Positions 5,756-7,266 of a DNA stretch of 7,266 bases are shown here, one piece after another. Every line of letters starts with the position of its first letter. Within the stretch, counting starts at the first letter, position 1. The notes beneath the pieces are model-generated. The model was not told where the DNA came from. It saw only the letters and a list, made by a program, of their open reading frames with translations, and ran no database searches. A program made the translations under genes and the position numbers. The stretch is from Desulfobacteraceae bacterium UBA5852 (GTDB lineage: Bacteria > Desulfobacterota > Desulfobacteria > Desulfobacterales > UBA5852). Location of the stretch: NCBI GenBank assembly GCA_002432195.1, contig DJGG01000250.1, positions 1-7,266 of the forward strand. The letters run 5' to 3'.

Positions 5756-6167
5756 GCATGGCCGCCTCCTTCAGACGGCGCTCAAATCCCCTTTGCAGGT
5801 TCCGGGTGTAATAGCCAAAATCCGCCAGCATGGCAAAGCGGGTGGTCTTGAAGCGGGACACGAAGGCCGAATTATTGTTCACCAGGCAAATTCCCTTGGA
5901 AAACACTTGCCGGAGAAGCTCCCCCCCAGCCGTGTTGAGGACGACGATGTGGACATCCCGCCGCAAACTCCGGGCAAGCTCCACCATGAACGTGAGCCGC
6001 AACTCCTCCGGGCGGCTGTGGTGGTCGGCATCCAGGAGCACGGCCACGTCCACGTCGCTTCCGGGCCGCGCCTGACCCTGGGCCTGAGAGCCGAATAGGT
6101 AGGCGGCCGCCACCGGCGGGCGGCCGCGGAAGTAACTCTGAAGGATGGAGGCGATGGTTGGATCCAT
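5748..6167 (-). CDS. mntA: MntA-like nucleotidyltransferase antitoxin (MNT domain)
   Basis: A 139-residue minimal nucleotidyltransferase of the DNA polymerase beta-like fold. The GS-x10-D-x-D motif is complete: G26-S27 in LFGSQAQGQ, then D38 and D40 in SDVDVAVLLD. D71 in RDVHIVVLN is the expected third metal-binding carboxylate. In characterised HepT/MntA pairs such proteins transfer AMP from ATP to the toxin's active-site Tyr; with all three carboxylates kept, enzymatic rather than purely binding neutralisation is likely here. The C-terminal part (FKTTRFAMLADFGYYTRNLQRGFE) is typical of antitoxin MNT proteins. The ATG at 6167 lies 4 nt after the cysQ stop, with a weak AGGA about 10 nt upstream inside cysQ, so expression is probably coupled to cysQ. 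It overlaps hepT by 8 nt. Confidence 0.9.
   Translation of the reverse strand: MDPTIASILQSYFRGRPPVAAAYLFGSQAQGQARPGSDVDVAVLLDADHHSRPEELRLTFMVELARSLRRDVHIVVLNTAGGELLRQVFSKGICLVNNNSAFVSRFKTTRFAMLADFGYYTRNLQRGFERRLKEAAMRG
5765..5771 (-). promoter_or_regulatory. Ribosome binding site of hepT inside the mntA 3' end
   Basis: Minus strand AAGGAGG, 9 nt before the GTG start of hepT and 5 nt before an ATG in the mntA frame (ATG CGT GGT TGA). It supports GTG 5755 as the toxin start. The nearby ATG could also compete for ribosomes on a three-residue reading frame. Confidence 0.65.
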
Positions 6168-6171
6168 GGCG

Positions 6172-6996
6172 CTAAAATCCTGCTTTCCGCTCCACCAGAA
6201 ACCAGGGGTTCAGGAGATCTTCCTTGTTGTATTCCAGGGGCGCACCGGTGTCGAAGTGCACCACCCGGCAGCCGGCGGCCTCGACGATGGCCTGGCCGGC
6301 GGCGGTGTCCCATTCCATGGTGGGGCCGGTGCGGGGATAGACGTCGGCCAGGCCCTCGGCCACCAGGCCGAACTTGAGGGCGCTGCCCGCCGAGATCACC
6401 TCGACCCTTCCGTGACGGGCCCGGGCCGCGTCCACGAAGGCCTCCAGCCGTGGGGCCCCGTGCCGGCGGCTGCCCACGATGGTGTAGGGCCGGGGGGTCT
6501 CCGGGGGCCGGGGGAGAGGGCGGGCACGGGCGAGCCAGTCCGGGTCCTCCGGGGTAAAGGACGCGCGCGCGTCTGCCAGCAGGCGGGCGCCGATCCCGGG
6601 GGCGGCGACGTAGAGGCGGTCGGCCACGGGCACGTAGAGCACCCCCAGGACCGGCCGGCGATTTTCCACCAGGGCGATGTTCACGGTGAATTCGCCGTTG
6701 CGCTTGACGAATTCCTTGGTGCCGTCCAGGGGGTCCACCAGCCAGAAGCGAGACCAGGTGCACCGCTCGGCAAAGGGGATGGCCCGTCCCTCCTCGCTGA
6801 GCAGGGGCAGTCCCGAGGAGGCCAGGTGCCCCTTGATGAACGTGTGGGCGCGCCGGTCGGCCTCCGTGAGGGGGGAGTCGTCCGCCTTGTGCTCCACGCG
6901 GAAGGCCGTGCGGTAGACCTCCAGGATGGCCTGGCCGGCCCCCAGGGCGGCCCCGACGGCCAGGGTCAACTCGTCATGGCGCTGCGGGAAGGGCAT
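6172..6996 (-). CDS. cysQ: 3'(2'),5'-bisphosphate nucleotidase CysQ
   Basis: A 274-residue Mg2+-dependent, Li+-sensitive phosphatase of the inositol monophosphatase superfamily. CysQ converts 3'-phosphoadenosine 5'-phosphate (PAP) to AMP and can act on PAPS, removing the by-product of sulfate assimilation and sulfotransfer. Metal-site motifs are all present: DSPLTEAD (40-47), LLSEE (65-69), DPLDGTKEF (88-96) and EWDTAAG (228-234). RNGEFTVNIAL, LKFGLVAEG and YPRTGPT are CysQ-specific. Length is close to the family's 250-275. I chose the ATG at 6996 because AAAGGA lies 6 nt before it; an in-frame ATG at 7017 would add 7 residues but lacks a good ribosome binding site. It heads the run cysQ-mntA-hepT-ugd and its stop is 4 nt from mntA. 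It is very similar in plan to E. coli CysQ. Confidence 0.95.
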   Translation of the reverse strand: MPFPQRHDELTLAVGAALGAGQAILEVYRTAFRVEHKADDSPLTEADRRAHTFIKGHLASSGLPLLSEEGRAIPFAERCTWSRFWLVDPLDGTKEFVKRNGEFTVNIALVENRRPVLGVLYVPVADRLYVAAPGIGARLLADARASFTPEDPDWLARARPLPRPPETPRPYTIVGSRRHGAPRLEAFVDAARARHGRVEVISAGSALKFGLVAEGLADVYPRTGPTMEWDTAAGQAIVEAAGCRVVHFDTGAPLEYNKEDLLNPWFLVERKAGF

Positions 6997-7002
6997 GCAG
7001 AG

Positions 7003-7008
7003 TCCTTT
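7003..7008 (-). promoter_or_regulatory. Ribosome binding site deciding the cysQ start
   Basis: Minus strand AAAGGA, 6 nt before the ATG at 6996. It favours that codon over the ATG at 7017. Confidence 0.6.
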
Positions 7009-7028
7009 GGGTTCCATCCCCGATGGGG

Positions 7029-7048
7029 GGGCGACACCGGGGTCGCCC
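7029..7048. other. Hairpin in the cysQ leader
   Basis: GGGCGAC (7029-7035) and GTCGCCC (7042-7048) form a perfect 7-bp stem with a 6-nt loop, about 30 nt before the chosen cysQ start. TTTT follows two to three bases later on the plus strand only, and no plus-strand gene precedes it, so a terminator role is unlikely. It could be leader structure or simply GC-rich self-complementarity. No gene is visible from 7009 to the window end. Confidence 0.35.
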
Positions 7049-7246
7049 GGGGTTTTGTCCGCAGATGGCCGGCGGCGATGCCGGAACCGTCGCCGACAGA
7101 AATACCATTATCGCCCGGCCAGGGCAAAATGTTTGTTCATCACCGGCACTTGCCTTGTCTTGCGGCCGTACACCAAGGGTGCTATTAGGGCCCATTGTTG
7201 CCGGTCCGGTGGGTCGTCGCACGGGAAGATGACCATTGTGGACGGG

Positions 7247-7266
7247 TAGCAGGCTGTGGATAAACT
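7247..7266. repeat. Left end of a second copy of the palindromic element (cut by window)
   Basis: TAGCAGGCTGTGGATAAAC at 7247-7265 is identical to the 19-nt left terminus at 3778-3796, in the same orientation, and includes the DnaA-box 9-mer TGTGGATAA (7255-7263). The copy runs off the window after one more base, so its full length cannot be checked. Confidence 0.75.

Noticed and set aside
7107..7112. GATAAT on the minus strand upstream of cysQ as a -10 box
   Set aside because: At 15-18 nt upstream only CAAACA-like sequence is found; the better TTGCCC is 9 nt away. Left uncalled.
1..7266. CRISPR array, tRNA or rRNA genes
   Set aside because: No regularly spaced direct repeats and no tRNA- or rRNA-like sequence were seen by eye.

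Overview
The window is GC-rich bacterial DNA with strong G/C preference at third codon positions. All eight recognisable genes lie on the minus strand. Gene content (cysQ, ugd, a PF04020 four-TM protein, a glycine-zipper lipoprotein whose mature part starts AAKRPVLYPND, a HepT/MntA pair) and strong AGGAGG-type ribosome binding sites suggest a proteobacterium, most likely a gammaproteobacterium of the Chromatiales/Ectothiorhodospiraceae kind. That assignment is inference from gene families and style, not from a marker gene.

Read in the direction of transcription, from high to low coordinates: cysQ (3'(2'),5'-bisphosphate nucleotidase) is followed after 4 nt by mntA and, overlapping by 8 nt, hepT. 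These two form a nucleotidyltransferase antitoxin / HEPN ribonuclease toxin pair. Ugd (UDP-glucose 6-dehydrogenase) begins 44 nt later. The close spacing suggests one transcript from cysQ to ugd, with the toxin-antitoxin pair as an insert between two housekeeping or sugar-nucleotide genes.

The ugd stop codon is the first triplet of a 149-bp palindromic, MITE-like element (3778-3926) with 19-bp inverted ends. A further copy begins at 7247 and runs off the window, so this is a dispersed repeat. Its left end contains a perfect DnaA-box 9-mer. A second box in the opposite orientation lies just outside the element, in what looks like a remnant of another copy's right end.

Beyond the element is a second two-gene unit: a GlmU-N/MobA-like nucleotidyltransferase and, 4 nt later, an exported protein of the TIGR03790 family, whose function is unknown. 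Next come a PF04020 'phage holin 4' family membrane protein, closed by a clear TTCG-loop terminator, then a short J-domain protein whose 3' end looks frameshifted or eroded, and finally the 5' part of a glycine-zipper lipoprotein running off the left edge.

Functionally, ugd and the nucleotidyltransferase point to nucleotide-sugar or polysaccharide metabolism. CysQ recycles PAP/PAPS from sulfate assimilation. The TA pair is probably an acquired stability or defence module. No wholly new multi-gene system is evident. The least explained parts are the palindromic element with DnaA-box ends, the nucleotidyltransferase + TIGR03790 pair and the damaged J-domain gene.
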